The notes below the pieces were generated by a model. It had not been told where the DNA came from. It made no database searches and worked only from the letters and a program-made list of their open reading frames with translations. A stretch of 64,000 nucleotides of DNA from Pedobacter metabolipauper. Lineage in GTDB: Bacteria > Bacteroidota > Bacteroidia > Sphingobacteriales > Sphingobacteriaceae. The position numbers and the translations under genes were made by a program. Each line of letters opens with the position of its first letter. The first letter of the stretch is position 1. The stretch is taken from contig NZ_SNYC01000003.1 in NCBI RefSeq assembly GCF_004362715.1, forward strand, positions 373,601-437,600, read 5' to 3'. This document shows, piece by piece, positions 1 through 8,132 of the stretch.

Positions 1-209
1 ATCTTTTACGTTCACTTACCGGGCAAAGTGCCCAGCAGCACATTCAGGAAAAACTGATCGAAAAAGCAAAGGAATACTTGTCTGTAACCAATCTGTCAGT
101 CGCTGAAATTGCGTATCAATTGGGTTTTGAATACCCGCAGTCGTTCAATAAGCTGTTTAAAAAGAAAACCAGTATCTCCCCATTAGAATTCCGGCAAAAG
201 TTTAATTAA
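1..209 (+). CDS. AraC-family regulator, C-terminal end (partial)
   Basis: Open from the left edge in the frame starting at base 3, ending with TAA at 207-209. The translated part covers the second half of an AraC/XylS DNA-binding domain: a helix running LIEKAKEYL, the second helix-turn-helix VAEIAYQLGF, and the family signature tail around FNKLFKKKTSISPLEFR. The effector-binding N-terminus lies outside the window, so the ligand cannot be inferred. It is convergent with the next AraC gene, with only about 45 bases between the two stop codons and no hairpin terminator visible there. Confidence 0.9.
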   Translation, partial: LLRSLTGQSAQQHIQEKLIEKAKEYLSVTNLSVAEIAYQLGFEYPQSFNKLFKKKTSISPLEFRQKFN

Positions 210-255
210 CCGCCTGACAGAACCTCTCATTTCGAAACGATGGAGCCATGTGTTT

Positions 256-1089
256 TTAATGATGGATATGCTTTTCCCTTTCAAATAGTTCAGTTGGTGT
301 CAGTCCGAATTTTCTTTTAAAAGAATGAGAAAAATGCGAGAGGCTTTCAAATCCAAGGTCAAGGTAAATTGCAGATGGTTTCCGGTGCTTTTTTTCTATC
401 AGGTGACAGGCTTCTAACAACCGTTTGTCTTGTAACCATTGCCGGGGTGCCTTATCGAATATTTTTTGAAAATCACGCTTAAACGCGGCAAGGCTTCTTC
501 CCGTGAGCCGGGCAAACTTTTCAACAGGTATATTGAAATGAAAATTGCTGAGCATAAATTTTTCCAGATCCATCTTATAAGGCGCTGAAAAATCAAACAG
601 AAAATCCTTAAGTTCAGGCATGGTATGCAGAAGCAGCTGTACGGCCTCTTTTACTTTTAGCAGGCCTACTGCATTGGTTACCTTTTCATCCGGATGGCGC
701 ACATAAGGCATCACCGATTGAAAGAAAGCACGAAGAAAATCATTTCCGGGAATGAGGATGTTGAGGGGACCGGTGTATTTCCCCCCGATTTCTATTTGCT
801 CTTCAAGCGCGATTTGCCGGAGCAGATCTTCTTTCAAACAAATAACAATGGTTTGATAGTCTTCGCCATTCAGCGGAGTCTTGGTGAGTTCTCCCAATTG
901 ATTCCTATGGATTAGCAGCAGCTCTCCCTGTTCCATAGAGAACCTTTCGCTGGCAGTTTCCATGGTAAAACGGCCTGAAATCTGCATAACCAGGATGTTG
1001 TGTTCCAGAAATGCGACCTTTTCCTTCCGCATAGCTGCATAATAGGAATAGAATAATACACCGGGAACAACTTCAGTTGGATTTATCAT
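256..1089 (-). CDS. AraC-family transcriptional regulator
   Basis: A 277-residue regulator. The N-terminal 150 or so residues look like a cupin-type sensor domain of the AraC_N kind, rich in short beta strands with an FTMETASERFSMEQGELLLI stretch. The last 100 residues hold two helix-turn-helices, with the signature LGFESLSHFSHSFKRKFGLTP close to the C-terminus. It reads on the same strand as the aldo/keto reductase and MFS exporter upstream, but a strong terminator lies 14 bases before its start, so it is probably expressed partly independently. Control of the neighbouring reductase and exporter is an inference from position only. Confidence 0.9.
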   Translation of the reverse strand: MINPTEVVPGVLFYSYYAAMRKEKVAFLEHNILVMQISGRFTMETASERFSMEQGELLLIHRNQLGELTKTPLNGEDYQTIVICLKEDLLRQIALEEQIEIGGKYTGPLNILIPGNDFLRAFFQSVMPYVRHPDEKVTNAVGLLKVKEAVQLLLHTMPELKDFLFDFSAPYKMDLEKFMLSNFHFNIPVEKFARLTGRSLAAFKRDFQKIFDKAPRQWLQDKRLLEACHLIEKKHRKPSAIYLDLGFESLSHFSHSFKRKFGLTPTELFEREKHIHH

Positions 1090-1102
1090 TACGTAAAGAT
1101 AT

Positions 1103-1132
1103 AAAAAGACGGGGCTTATAGACAGCCCCGTC
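1103..1132 (-). terminator. Rho-independent terminator of the aldo/keto reductase
   Basis: A perfect 9-bp stem (GACGGGGCT at 1108-1116 with AGCCCCGTC at 1124-1132) and a 7-base loop. On the minus strand it is followed at once by a run of five T (1107-1103). It begins two bases after the reductase stop codon, so it clearly ends that transcript and insulates or attenuates the AraC gene behind it. Confidence 0.85.
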
Positions 1133-1134
1133 TG

Positions 1135-2106
1135 TTAACGCTGCAAGTAGGTAGCGCCAAGTATCGACCCGGAAGCAAAATTCGTGTTCAGGGTATTCAA
1201 CTCATCCGCATTGAAGGTGATGTCCATTGCCTGTGTGTTTTCCGGTAACCGGGATCTGCGGCTCATGCTTACCAATGGCATGATATGATCACCCTGTGCA
1301 TTCACCCAGGCAATCGCCAGTTGGGTAGGGGTAAAACCTTTTTCCTTTGCCATAGCCTTTAGTACTTCAACTTTCTCCAGGTTTTTGATCAGGTTCTCTC
1401 CCTGAAAACGCGAAAAATGGTTGTGGTAGTCGCCGGCAGCAAGGGGAGCCTTCATCTCACCGGTAAGCAGTCCTTCGGCAGTATTGGCAAATGCGACTAC
1501 ACCAATGCCCAGTTCTTTTGCCGCAGGAAGCAGTTCACTTTCTATCTGGCGGTCGGCTAAGGAATAGCCAATTTCCAACGCAGTTACAGGATATATGCTG
1601 TTCGCCTTGCGCAGTTGATCTGCAGTAATTTCAGACACACCGAGATGACGTACCTTTCCTTCTTTGATCAAATCGGCAATAGTGCCAATCACATCTTCAA
1701 AAGGAACACTGTCATCCAGTCTGCAGGGCTGATACAGGTCAATGGTTTCTATACCTAAACGTACCAAAGAATAGTTGATGAAGTTCTTGATGGCTGCAGG
1801 ACGGATATCCAGGCCAATCCATTGGCCATTGTAAAAGATTGCCCCGAATTTAACACTAATGAAAGCATCGTCCCTCCGGCCTTTGATGGCCTTGCCTACC
1901 AGCAGTTCATTGTGACCGGCACCATAGAAGTCGCCTGTATTTAAAAAATTTATACCGCTATCCAATGCAGATTGGATGGTGGCGATACTTTCACTTTCCT
2001 CATTCATCGGGCCTCCCCAAACGGAAGACATGCGCATGCAGCCTAATCCGAGTTTGGACACCAATGGGCCATTATTGCCGAGTTGTATTTTTGATATTGT
2101 TTTCAT
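1135..2106 (-). CDS. Aldo/keto reductase
   Basis: A 323-residue NADPH-dependent (beta/alpha)8-barrel oxidoreductase. The ATG at 2106 (MKTISKIQLGNNGP) is preferred over an upstream ATG at 2178, because the extra 24 residues are atypical and the barrel begins right after Met. The catalytic Asp and Tyr sit in NTGDFYG and the Lys in ISVKFG. The position that carries the tetrad His in classical members (YYQHRVDP) reads YQPCRLDD here, a variant seen in one AKR subgroup, so turnover may rely on Tyr and Lys. The natural substrate is unknown. The gene lies 110 bases downstream of the MFS exporter and ends in a strong terminator. Confidence 0.9.
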   Translation of the reverse strand: MKTISKIQLGNNGPLVSKLGLGCMRMSSVWGGPMNEESESIATIQSALDSGINFLNTGDFYGAGHNELLVGKAIKGRRDDAFISVKFGAIFYNGQWIGLDIRPAAIKNFINYSLVRLGIETIDLYQPCRLDDSVPFEDVIGTIADLIKEGKVRHLGVSEITADQLRKANSIYPVTALEIGYSLADRQIESELLPAAKELGIGVVAFANTAEGLLTGEMKAPLAAGDYHNHFSRFQGENLIKNLEKVEVLKAMAKEKGFTPTQLAIAWVNAQGDHIMPLVSMSRRSRLPENTQAMDITFNADELNTLNTNFASGSILGATYLQR

Positions 2107-2215
2107 GGCTGTTGTGTTTTGAATTAACAATACAAAGATGAACGATACAGGCAAGGGCCAATTTCTTCCATGGCTCAAATTACTTGTCTGTACAGCTCAA
2201 CTTATTCGGGTTAGC

Positions 2216-3430
2216 TTAGAGGACTGCCGTATGTTTTTTGTTCAATACACTAAAACCATAAGCGCATAACAAAAGCAAAGACGCAAGGCCGATCCAAAGC
2301 CAGTTATATCCCAGTTCTTTGGCAATGTAGAATCCCGACATGGGGCCAATCACCTGTGCAAAAGACCAGCTTAACGTATAGCCTGCAGCATATAAACCCC
2401 TGTTGTGTTCATTGCTTCTGCTGATCACCACCGTATTTATAAAAGGCAGCACAAACATCTCTCCGATAGTAAAGACAACAATGGTAAGTACGGCTGTGGC
2501 TACATGAAAAATAACAGGCGCACTGAGCAGGAGGTAAGATACGGCAAAGAAGACAGCCCCAATGATGATGAAGAACATGGGTGATCTTTTCTTCTCGATC
2601 TTGTTGATCAGGATCATTTCAAACAACGCGATGATCGCCCCATTTATTCCGATGATGATCCCGATTGCGAGTTCATCAATATGCCATTGCTCCTTAAAGA
2701 AAACGGGAACCACCCTAAACATCAAAAAAGCACAAGTGATGAATAAGGTCGTTAACAGAATAAATTGCAGGTAAAAGGCATCCTGCCAGGGTTTCAGGAT
2801 GGCGATCTTTTGTTTGTTTTCTTTGGCTTGCTTCATAAAGCCGGTCACTTTTGGCAGCAATAAGAAAATGGAAAGCCCAACCAAAATGCTTACGCCACCC
2901 TCAACAACAAACAGAAGTTTATAATTGAAAGAAGCAATGATCCCCGCCAGGCTAATACCCACCGACCAGCCAATATTTACGGCAAGCCTGTTTAAGGAAT
3001 AGGAGCGGGTTATGGTATCCTTTTTTGCATAGTGGGCAACAGCCGTAAAGTTCGCCGGACGAAAGGCCTCAGAGAAAAAGCTGATGACTACCGATAAAAT
3101 ACAGAGCGCAGGGAAATGTGTGATGGTTGAGAATAAGATAAACAATACCCCTCCAATAGCGGACGATAAGATCTGTACAGGTCTGAATCCGATCACATCC
3201 GTCAGCTTTCCACCAATTGCAGAACCTAATATTGAACCTACGCCAAACAAAGTAATGATCAATCCGGCATCGATCTGGCTTCTGTGCAGACTTTGAGTAA
3301 CATATAAGCCCATAAAAGGAACCGCCATACTGCCGCACCTGTTGAACATCATGACAATACTCAAAAGCCAGGTTTCTTTGCTTAGGCCGGTAAATGATGT
3401 TTTGTACGTATGGAAGATTAGCCTGAACAT
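2216..3430 (-). CDS. MFS transporter (MdtH-like drug/metabolite exporter)
   Basis: A 404-residue inner-membrane protein with about twelve hydrophobic segments and the MFS motif A loop between helices 2 and 3 (GGKLTDVIGFRPV, near residues 75-87). The overall look is of the drug:H+ antiporter-1 group. It is the first gene of the leftward run exporter / aldo-keto reductase / AraC regulator, a common arrangement for a small detoxification module. Substrate specificity cannot be read from the sequence. Confidence 0.88.
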   Translation of the reverse strand: MFRLIFHTYKTSFTGLSKETWLLSIVMMFNRCGSMAVPFMGLYVTQSLHRSQIDAGLIITLFGVGSILGSAIGGKLTDVIGFRPVQILSSAIGGVLFILFSTITHFPALCILSVVISFFSEAFRPANFTAVAHYAKKDTITRSYSLNRLAVNIGWSVGISLAGIIASFNYKLLFVVEGGVSILVGLSIFLLLPKVTGFMKQAKENKQKIAILKPWQDAFYLQFILLTTLFITCAFLMFRVVPVFFKEQWHIDELAIGIIIGINGAIIALFEMILINKIEKKRSPMFFIIIGAVFFAVSYLLLSAPVIFHVATAVLTIVVFTIGEMFVLPFINTVVISRSNEHNRGLYAAGYTLSWSFAQVIGPMSGFYIAKELGYNWLWIGLASLLLLCAYGFSVLNKKHTAVL

Positions 3431-3492
3431 GGATGTTTATTTGGTAGGCAAAACTACCAAAAAACAAAAGCAATAGACCTACGGCATTGAAT

Positions 3493-3852
3493 TTAATTAC
3501 TTTTTATGCGGTATGGCTGCCACTGGTAATTGGGATCAATCATCAATGCATCTTCGATTTTTCTAATATTGGCTTCTATCAAATTGATATTTAAGTCCTC
3601 ATAATGATCGATTCTGTATTGTAAAAGCTCAGGTAACCCATCTTCTCCTTTTCTAACCAGCTCATTGATGAAAGTTAAGGCATCAGCTTTTGCATTTTCC
3701 AGTGCTAAAATTAAGCCGGCGTAAACGCGATAAGGAGATTTCTGATCTTTATTCTTTTTCGCCTCCTTAAAATCATCTATTGAAATTTCAATGATTGTGG
3801 TATCATACCGGTCTACCCGGTAGTACTTTAGAATCTGTTTACTTTTCATCAT
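3493..3852 (-). CDS. Hypothetical protein, 119 residues
   Basis: A small soluble, charged protein with no signal peptide or membrane segment. It starts MMKSKQILKYYRVDRYDTTIIEI, followed by a mostly helical region with many Lys, Glu and Asp and ending in YQWQPYRIKSN. Base composition is like that of its neighbours. It stands alone, 62 bases upstream of the MFS gene on the same strand, behind a long non-coding stretch. I do not recognise the family. Confidence 0.65.
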   Translation of the reverse strand: MMKSKQILKYYRVDRYDTTIIEISIDDFKEAKKNKDQKSPYRVYAGLILALENAKADALTFINELVRKGEDGLPELLQYRIDHYEDLNINLIEANIRKIEDALMIDPNYQWQPYRIKSN

Positions 3853-4563
3853 GTATTTATTATTTCACCATTTATCCGGCATTCAAAATTCTTAAATACT
3901 TGATTAGGAAATGATGCGCAGCATCACATTAATTATTGATAATCAATATGTTTTGCTGTTACACAAAACCCTACGAAAACAGTGGTTAACTTGCTATATC
4001 GGGTTAACTATGCAGTGGCAATTGAGCATGGACAGCAATATTTATAGAGGCCCACCGACTAGTTAAACGGATCGATTTATCATTTTTTAAACCAGTGATT
4101 AAAAACGGGATCGTATTTGATGATCTGATTTTAATTAATTTAAACGCAAATACATAAATGCTTAATCGACATCAATTTGAGATTGGAATTTGTTTATCTC
4201 AAATAGGAATAACGAGATCAATAGGTATTTGAATCCAAAAGTAACGAGCGGTCTCATTCCAGCTAAATTCTGTAAGACAGGACATAGTCTGAAGGCATAC
4301 GTCCTGCACATGAGTGTACATTAAATCCATGTGCTATCCATGTATTTTTCATGTTCCTTCCATGTATTCCCGTAAATACTTGGAATCAACCTGGATTTAA
4401 CCTATATTTTACTTGAATTCAATGTAGCCCAATGTCCAACACGTGTGCCTCCGATCTGCTGCCAAATACAACCTGATCTTACAGGTGTTCTAATGTGTTC
4501 TGAAAGGTACTTTGCCAAAGGCCGGGATGAAAATGTGATTTTCTTGTGAGTTAATAGGAGAGG
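3853..4563. other. 711-base intergenic region, no gene recognised
   Basis: AT-rich, with stops in all frames and no convincing ORF, tRNA or terminator. It should hold the promoter of the 119-residue gene. Its one clear internal structure is a run of four 11-bp phased repeats, listed separately. The rest may be decayed sequence or an uncharacterised RNA. Confidence 0.6.
4326..4369. repeat. Four 11-bp phased direct repeats (TCCATGT core)
   Basis: TCCATGT recurs at 4326, 4337, (TTCATGT) 4348 and 4359, exactly 11 bases apart, with variable 4-base AT-rich spacers. A 7+4 architecture repeated at helical pitch is how OmpR/PhoB-type winged-helix regulators are known to be arranged on DNA. Which regulator and which transcript is unknown. 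The nearest start codon that could be served is 474 bases away on the minus strand. Confidence 0.5.
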
Positions 4564-6225
4564 TTAGGCAACAGGCAGCGTAAACCAGAACGTGCTGCCA
4601 ACACCGATCTCACTTTCAGCGCCGATCAATCCATGATGCTTCTTGATAATTTCAGCGCAGATATATAGGCCAAGCCCTAAACCCGTGTATTCGCTTCCGC
4701 CATGGTTAATCCGATAGTAACGGTCAAAAAGAAAACGAAGATTTTGCGTAGGAATACCCGCACCTTTGTCAATTACAGAGACTTTTGCCATGCCGGCCTG
4801 CTGTTCAACCCTAACCTCAATCTCTTTAGAATCCGGGGCATACTTCATCGCATTGTTGATGAAATTGATCACGATCTGTTCGGTGCGGACAACATCTGCA
4901 TAAACTTCCAGGGTTGGATCGCCTTGAACATTGATTTTGAAAATACCGTCACCGGATAAATTTTCACAACATTCAGTAATGATTTTTAACAGGTTAAACT
5001 TGATTTGTTTAATTTGAAGCTGATCCTCATTTTCCTTGCTGGTATTTAAGAGATCCTCAATAAGTACATATACTTTCTCCAGACTTTTGTTGGCCTGGGT
5101 AATCAGCTTGGGGAGCATGGTCTGACTAGGATTGTCCTTCATCTTATCCAGCAACTGAAGGGAAGCCTTCAAGGTCGTTATGGGTGTTTTTAATTCGTGA
5201 CTTGCTATACTGATGAAATCGTCCTTGTGTTGCTGTAGTGCTTTAAGTTCCTGTATGTCTGTAGCTGTTCCAACCCATTGTCTGGTCCGGCCATTCACGT
5301 TCTTAATGGGTATTAAACGGATCAGGTGCCACCGGTACTCGCCGTCTGTACGTCTGGCACGGATTTGGAACTCCCCGCCATCAACGCTCTTGCGGAGAAA
5401 ACCGAACTGATTTAAGCTTTCTTTCAGATCATCCGGATGGATCACCGAAGTAAGACCGCTCAACCGGGTTTGCGCATCGTCAAGTCCGGTATAATCGTAC
5501 CAGCGCTGGTTGTAAAAATCAACTTCACCCTTTACGGTATTTGTCCAGGCAATTTGAGGAATGGTTTCCATCATGTTACGGAAACGAATTTCACTATTTG
5601 CCAAAGCCTTTGTACGGGCCGCAACCCTGTCCTCAAGTTCCGTGTTTAATTTGGAGAGTTCCTGGTTGACCCGCCTAACCTTTTCCTTTTCATCAATGAG
5701 CAGTTCGTTTGCCCTGCGCAGTTCCTGTGTCCGTTTTTCCTTTTCTTTATTCTGGAGCAGAAGTTCCCGGTTGGCAACCATCAATTCTTCTGCCTGGACC
5801 TTTGCTTTCTCATCAGAGATTAATTTTTCCCTGATGATTTCTGCGTCCTTTAGAGCTCTGTGGATTTTAGCAGAGAGTGTAAAGAGATTGCTTTTGGAAA
5901 CGTAGTCGCTTACACCACTGTTAATCAGTTCAACTGCATTTTCTTCACCAATAGTTCCGGAAACAATGATAAAAGGGGTAAGCGGAGATAAGGATTGTTT
6001 GATCTGAAATGCAGTAACCGCATCAAAGGAGGGAAGGGAGTAATCTGAAACGATAATATCAGGCAGGAATTCTATAAGTGAAGTCTCATATTCATCTTGT
6101 TTCTGAACGATTTTAGGAATGAAGTTTAAGCCTGATTTTTTCAGTTCGCGACAAAGTAAATCGGCGTCATCTTCATTGTCTTCAAGAATCAGGACTTTGG
6201 AAACTTTGATCATATTTTCAGACAT
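4564..6225 (-). CDS. Hybrid REC-PAS sensor histidine kinase
   Basis: A 553-residue cytoplasmic protein. An N-terminal receiver (residues 8-125) has the acidic pair E15/D16, phosphoacceptor D61 in VSDYSLP and a Lys near 110. A long coiled coil (about 135-205) follows, containing one copy of the ANRELLLQNKEKEKR motif found repeated in the downstream-numbered kinase at 6710-7921. Next come a PAS domain (about 210-330), HisKA with H343 in ASHELKTP, and HATPase_c with N box NNAMKYAP, G1 DKGAGIP and G2 GLGLGLYI. An N-terminal receiver suggests it takes a phosphate from another kinase, plausibly the Rcp1-type pathway encoded just upstream. It is the last gene of the leftward signalling operon. Confidence 0.9.
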   Translation of the reverse strand: MSENMIKVSKVLILEDNEDDADLLCRELKKSGLNFIPKIVQKQDEYETSLIEFLPDIIVSDYSLPSFDAVTAFQIKQSLSPLTPFIIVSGTIGEENAVELINSGVSDYVSKSNLFTLSAKIHRALKDAEIIREKLISDEKAKVQAEELMVANRELLLQNKEKEKRTQELRRANELLIDEKEKVRRVNQELSKLNTELEDRVAARTKALANSEIRFRNMMETIPQIAWTNTVKGEVDFYNQRWYDYTGLDDAQTRLSGLTSVIHPDDLKESLNQFGFLRKSVDGGEFQIRARRTDGEYRWHLIRLIPIKNVNGRTRQWVGTATDIQELKALQQHKDDFISIASHELKTPITTLKASLQLLDKMKDNPSQTMLPKLITQANKSLEKVYVLIEDLLNTSKENEDQLQIKQIKFNLLKIITECCENLSGDGIFKINVQGDPTLEVYADVVRTEQIVINFINNAMKYAPDSKEIEVRVEQQAGMAKVSVIDKGAGIPTQNLRFLFDRYYRINHGGSEYTGLGLGLYICAEIIKKHHGLIGAESEIGVGSTFWFTLPVA

Positions 6226-6264
6226 CTGCTTAATTGGTTTATCGCTAATTTTTCGGATGACAAG

Positions 6265-6705
6265 TTAATGAGCTGGCTGACTTAATATCATCCAGTAAAA
6301 GCCGATCTCTTTAATGGCATGAAAGAAGTTATCACTGTCCACAGGTTTTACGATGTAGCTGTTCACACCCAGTTCAAAACATCTTTCTATGTCGGGCCCT
6401 TCGTTTGAAGACGTCAGCATCACCACCGGAATGGATTTAAGATCAGGATCTGATTTAACGATTTCCAGTACCTGGATTCCGGATACCTTTGGCATTTTAA
6501 GATCAAGCAAAACAAGTTTTGGATGCTGTGCTTTATCCCTTTCTGAATAAATTCCCCTGCAGTACAAAAAATCCAACGCTGCCGCACCGTCCACTACGTG
6601 ATGGAGCTTATTGGTAAATCCACTTTTTGAAAGCGCTCTTATCGTAAGTATGGCATCATCCGCGCTATCTTCCACGAACAAGATCTCCACATTTTCGTAA
6701 TTCAT
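6265..6705 (-). CDS. Single-domain response regulator (Rcp1/CheY-like)
   Basis: A stand-alone receiver of 146 residues without an output domain. The start at 6705 (MNYENVEILFVEDS) is chosen because it places the first beta strand correctly; the longer ORF from 6762 would run back into the kinase gene. The acidic pocket is E12/D13, the phosphoacceptor D68 in LLDLKMP, the switch Thr in VMLTSS and the Lys in IVKPVD. It starts 4 bases after the stop of the coiled-coil kinase gene, and the two are probably translated from one message. Rcp1-type receivers usually pair with phytochrome-like kinases of the class encoded upstream. Confidence 0.9.
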   Translation of the reverse strand: MNYENVEILFVEDSADDAILTIRALSKSGFTNKLHHVVDGAAALDFLYCRGIYSERDKAQHPKLVLLDLKMPKVSGIQVLEIVKSDPDLKSIPVVMLTSSNEGPDIERCFELGVNSYIVKPVDSDNFFHAIKEIGFYWMILSQPAH

Positions 6706-6709
6706 ATCT

Positions 6710-7921
6710 TTATATTTTAAATGATTTTGGTAAACTGAAATAAAACGTAGTGCCTTCATCAACGACTGATTCCGCCCAGACTGTTCCTTTATGTTTCTCT
6801 ATTATTTTTTGGACAATGGCCAGGCCAATTCCTGTCCCCTCAAATTCCTGCTGAGAATGCAGGCGCTGAAATACGCCGAAAAGCTTATCGTAATATTTCA
6901 TGTCAAATCCCGCCCCGCTATCCTTCACGTAATATACCATGAGGTTATCCTGCTCATAGGCGCCAATTTCAATTTGAGTCGTTGGCTTGTATTTGGAGTA
7001 CTTGATGGAATTAGAAATTAAATTTACCCATACCTGTTTGATCAATGATTTATCACCACTGGCAGCTGGAAGATCATGGATGTTAAAGACTGGAATATGA
7101 TCCCCTTCATCAAATACCAATTCTTCAATAACCATCTTTACCAGATCTATCATATTGGTTTCCAGAAGAATGACTTGTTTTCTTCCAAGTTTAGAGAATG
7201 CAAGCAGATCATCAATGAGTATGCCCATTTTCTTGGAATTGTTGATGATAGAAGCGAGCATTTTGTTCCCATCATCATCTAGCTTGTTGCCATAATCCTC
7301 TGCAATGATCTTGGTATATGCATTAATGGCGCGAATTGGGGCACGCAGATCATGAGAAACAGAATAGGAAAATGAGCCCAATTCTTTGTTTACGTATTCC
7401 AGTTCCCTGTTAACAGATTCTAATTCGGCTGTTCGGTCGATTACTTTTTGTTCTAAACCTTCGTTTAGTTTACGGATGTCGTCCTGTGCGTTTTTGAGTT
7501 CCTTGTTGGCTATTATTAATTCCTGGGCCCTTTTTTCCTTTTCTACGTTTTGGAAAGCAAGTTCATTGTTCGCAATGATCAGTTCAGCCGCACGCTTTTC
7601 TTTTTCTGTATTTTGAAAAGCGAGTTCCTTATTTGCAATAACCAATTCAGCCGCCCTGCGTTCCTTTTCTTCATTTTGAAAGAGCAGTTCTTTATTGGCA
7701 ATGATCAGTTCAGCTGCACGTTTTTCTTTTTCGGTATTTTGAAAGGCGAGTTCTTTATTCGCGATGACCAATTCGGCCGCTCTTTGTTCCTTTTCTTCAT
7801 TCTGGAAGAGCAGTTCCTTATTGGCTATGATCAGTTCAGCTGCCCGATCTTCCTTTTCCTGGTGCTGAAACGCGATTTCCCGGTTGGCAATAGATAATTT
7901 GTTAGAGTCTGTTTCTTTCAT
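6710..7921 (-). CDS. Histidine kinase with tandem coiled-coil repeats in place of a sensor domain
   Basis: 403 residues. Residues 11-136 are six tandem 21-residue units (IANKEL-x-FQN-x-EKE-x-RA-x-EL), with a partial seventh. Then come HisKA with H190 in SVSHDLRAPI and a phytochrome-type HATPase_c (N box NLISNSIKYS, G1 DSGAGFD, G2 GTGIGLAIV). There is no PAS, GAF, transmembrane or chromophore domain. Twenty-one residues are three heptads, so the region should form a long continuous parallel coil. It probably signals by coil rotation or by partnering with another receptor that has the same coil, such as the kinase at 4564-6225. It is followed by its likely receiver partner. Confidence 0.9.
   Translation of the reverse strand: MKETDSNKLSIANREIAFQHQEKEDRAAELIIANKELLFQNEEKEQRAAELVIANKELAFQNTEKEKRAAELIIANKELLFQNEEKERRAAELVIANKELAFQNTEKEKRAAELIIANNELAFQNVEKEKRAQELIIANKELKNAQDDIRKLNEGLEQKVIDRTAELESVNRELEYVNKELGSFSYSVSHDLRAPIRAINAYTKIIAEDYGNKLDDDGNKMLASIINNSKKMGILIDDLLAFSKLGRKQVILLETNMIDLVKMVIEELVFDEGDHIPVFNIHDLPAASGDKSLIKQVWVNLISNSIKYSKYKPTTQIEIGAYEQDNLMVYYVKDSGAGFDMKYYDKLFGVFQRLHSQQEFEGTGIGLAIVQKIIEKHKGTVWAESVVDEGTTFYFSLPKSFKI
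7514..7891 (-). repeat. 63-bp coding tandem repeat (6 units) of the coiled-coil kinase
   Basis: Six consecutive 63-bp units encode 21 residues each (protein residues 11-136). Units 2 and 4 share LLFQNEEKE with RAAELV, and units 3 and 5 share LAFQNTEKE with RAAELI. Thus a 126-bp pair has been duplicated recently on top of the older 63-bp periodicity. Copy number is likely to vary between strains. Confidence 0.9.
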
Positions 7922-7923
7922 GG

Positions 7924-7958
7924 CCTGTACTTGTTATAGATAAATAGATCCGTACAGG
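7924..7958. promoter_or_regulatory. Inverted repeat CCTGTAC / GTACAGG before the coiled-coil kinase gene
   Basis: CCTGTAC at 7924-7930 and its exact complement at 7952-7958 (28 bp apart) lie immediately upstream of the start codon at 7921; a third CCTGTAC occurs at 8043-8049. The position fits an operator, or a hairpin in the 5' leader. No regulator can be named. Confidence 0.35.
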
Positions 7959-8052
7959 ATGATGAGGGTTTCTAGCGTCCTTTCTGTAAAGTGTATAAAG
8001 CTAACATAATATAACGAAACTTGGTGATTAACTTATAAGAGCCCTGTACTGG

Positions 8053-8067
8053 AGATGCCTGGCATCT
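8053..8067. promoter_or_regulatory. Perfect 15-bp palindrome AGATGCC-T-GGCATCT
   Basis: Two 7-bp arms flank one base, in the gap between two kinase genes, about 130 bp upstream of the start at 7921. It could be a dimeric regulator site or a weak hairpin after the kinase stop at 8133. It has no T-run, so it is not a standard terminator. An exact 11-bp direct repeat, TTGGTACTTGC, lies beside it at 8074-8084 and 8101-8111. Confidence 0.35.
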
Positions 8068-8132
8068 ATTCTTTTGGTACTTGCAACTTAACAGATTTAA
8101 TTGGTACTTGCTGTGGCTTTTTCGCTTGTTTT

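Noticed and set aside
7550..7897. Rightward repeat ORF opposite the coiled-coil kinase
   Set aside because: It is the complement of the 63-bp repeats; the leftward frame carries the kinase domains.
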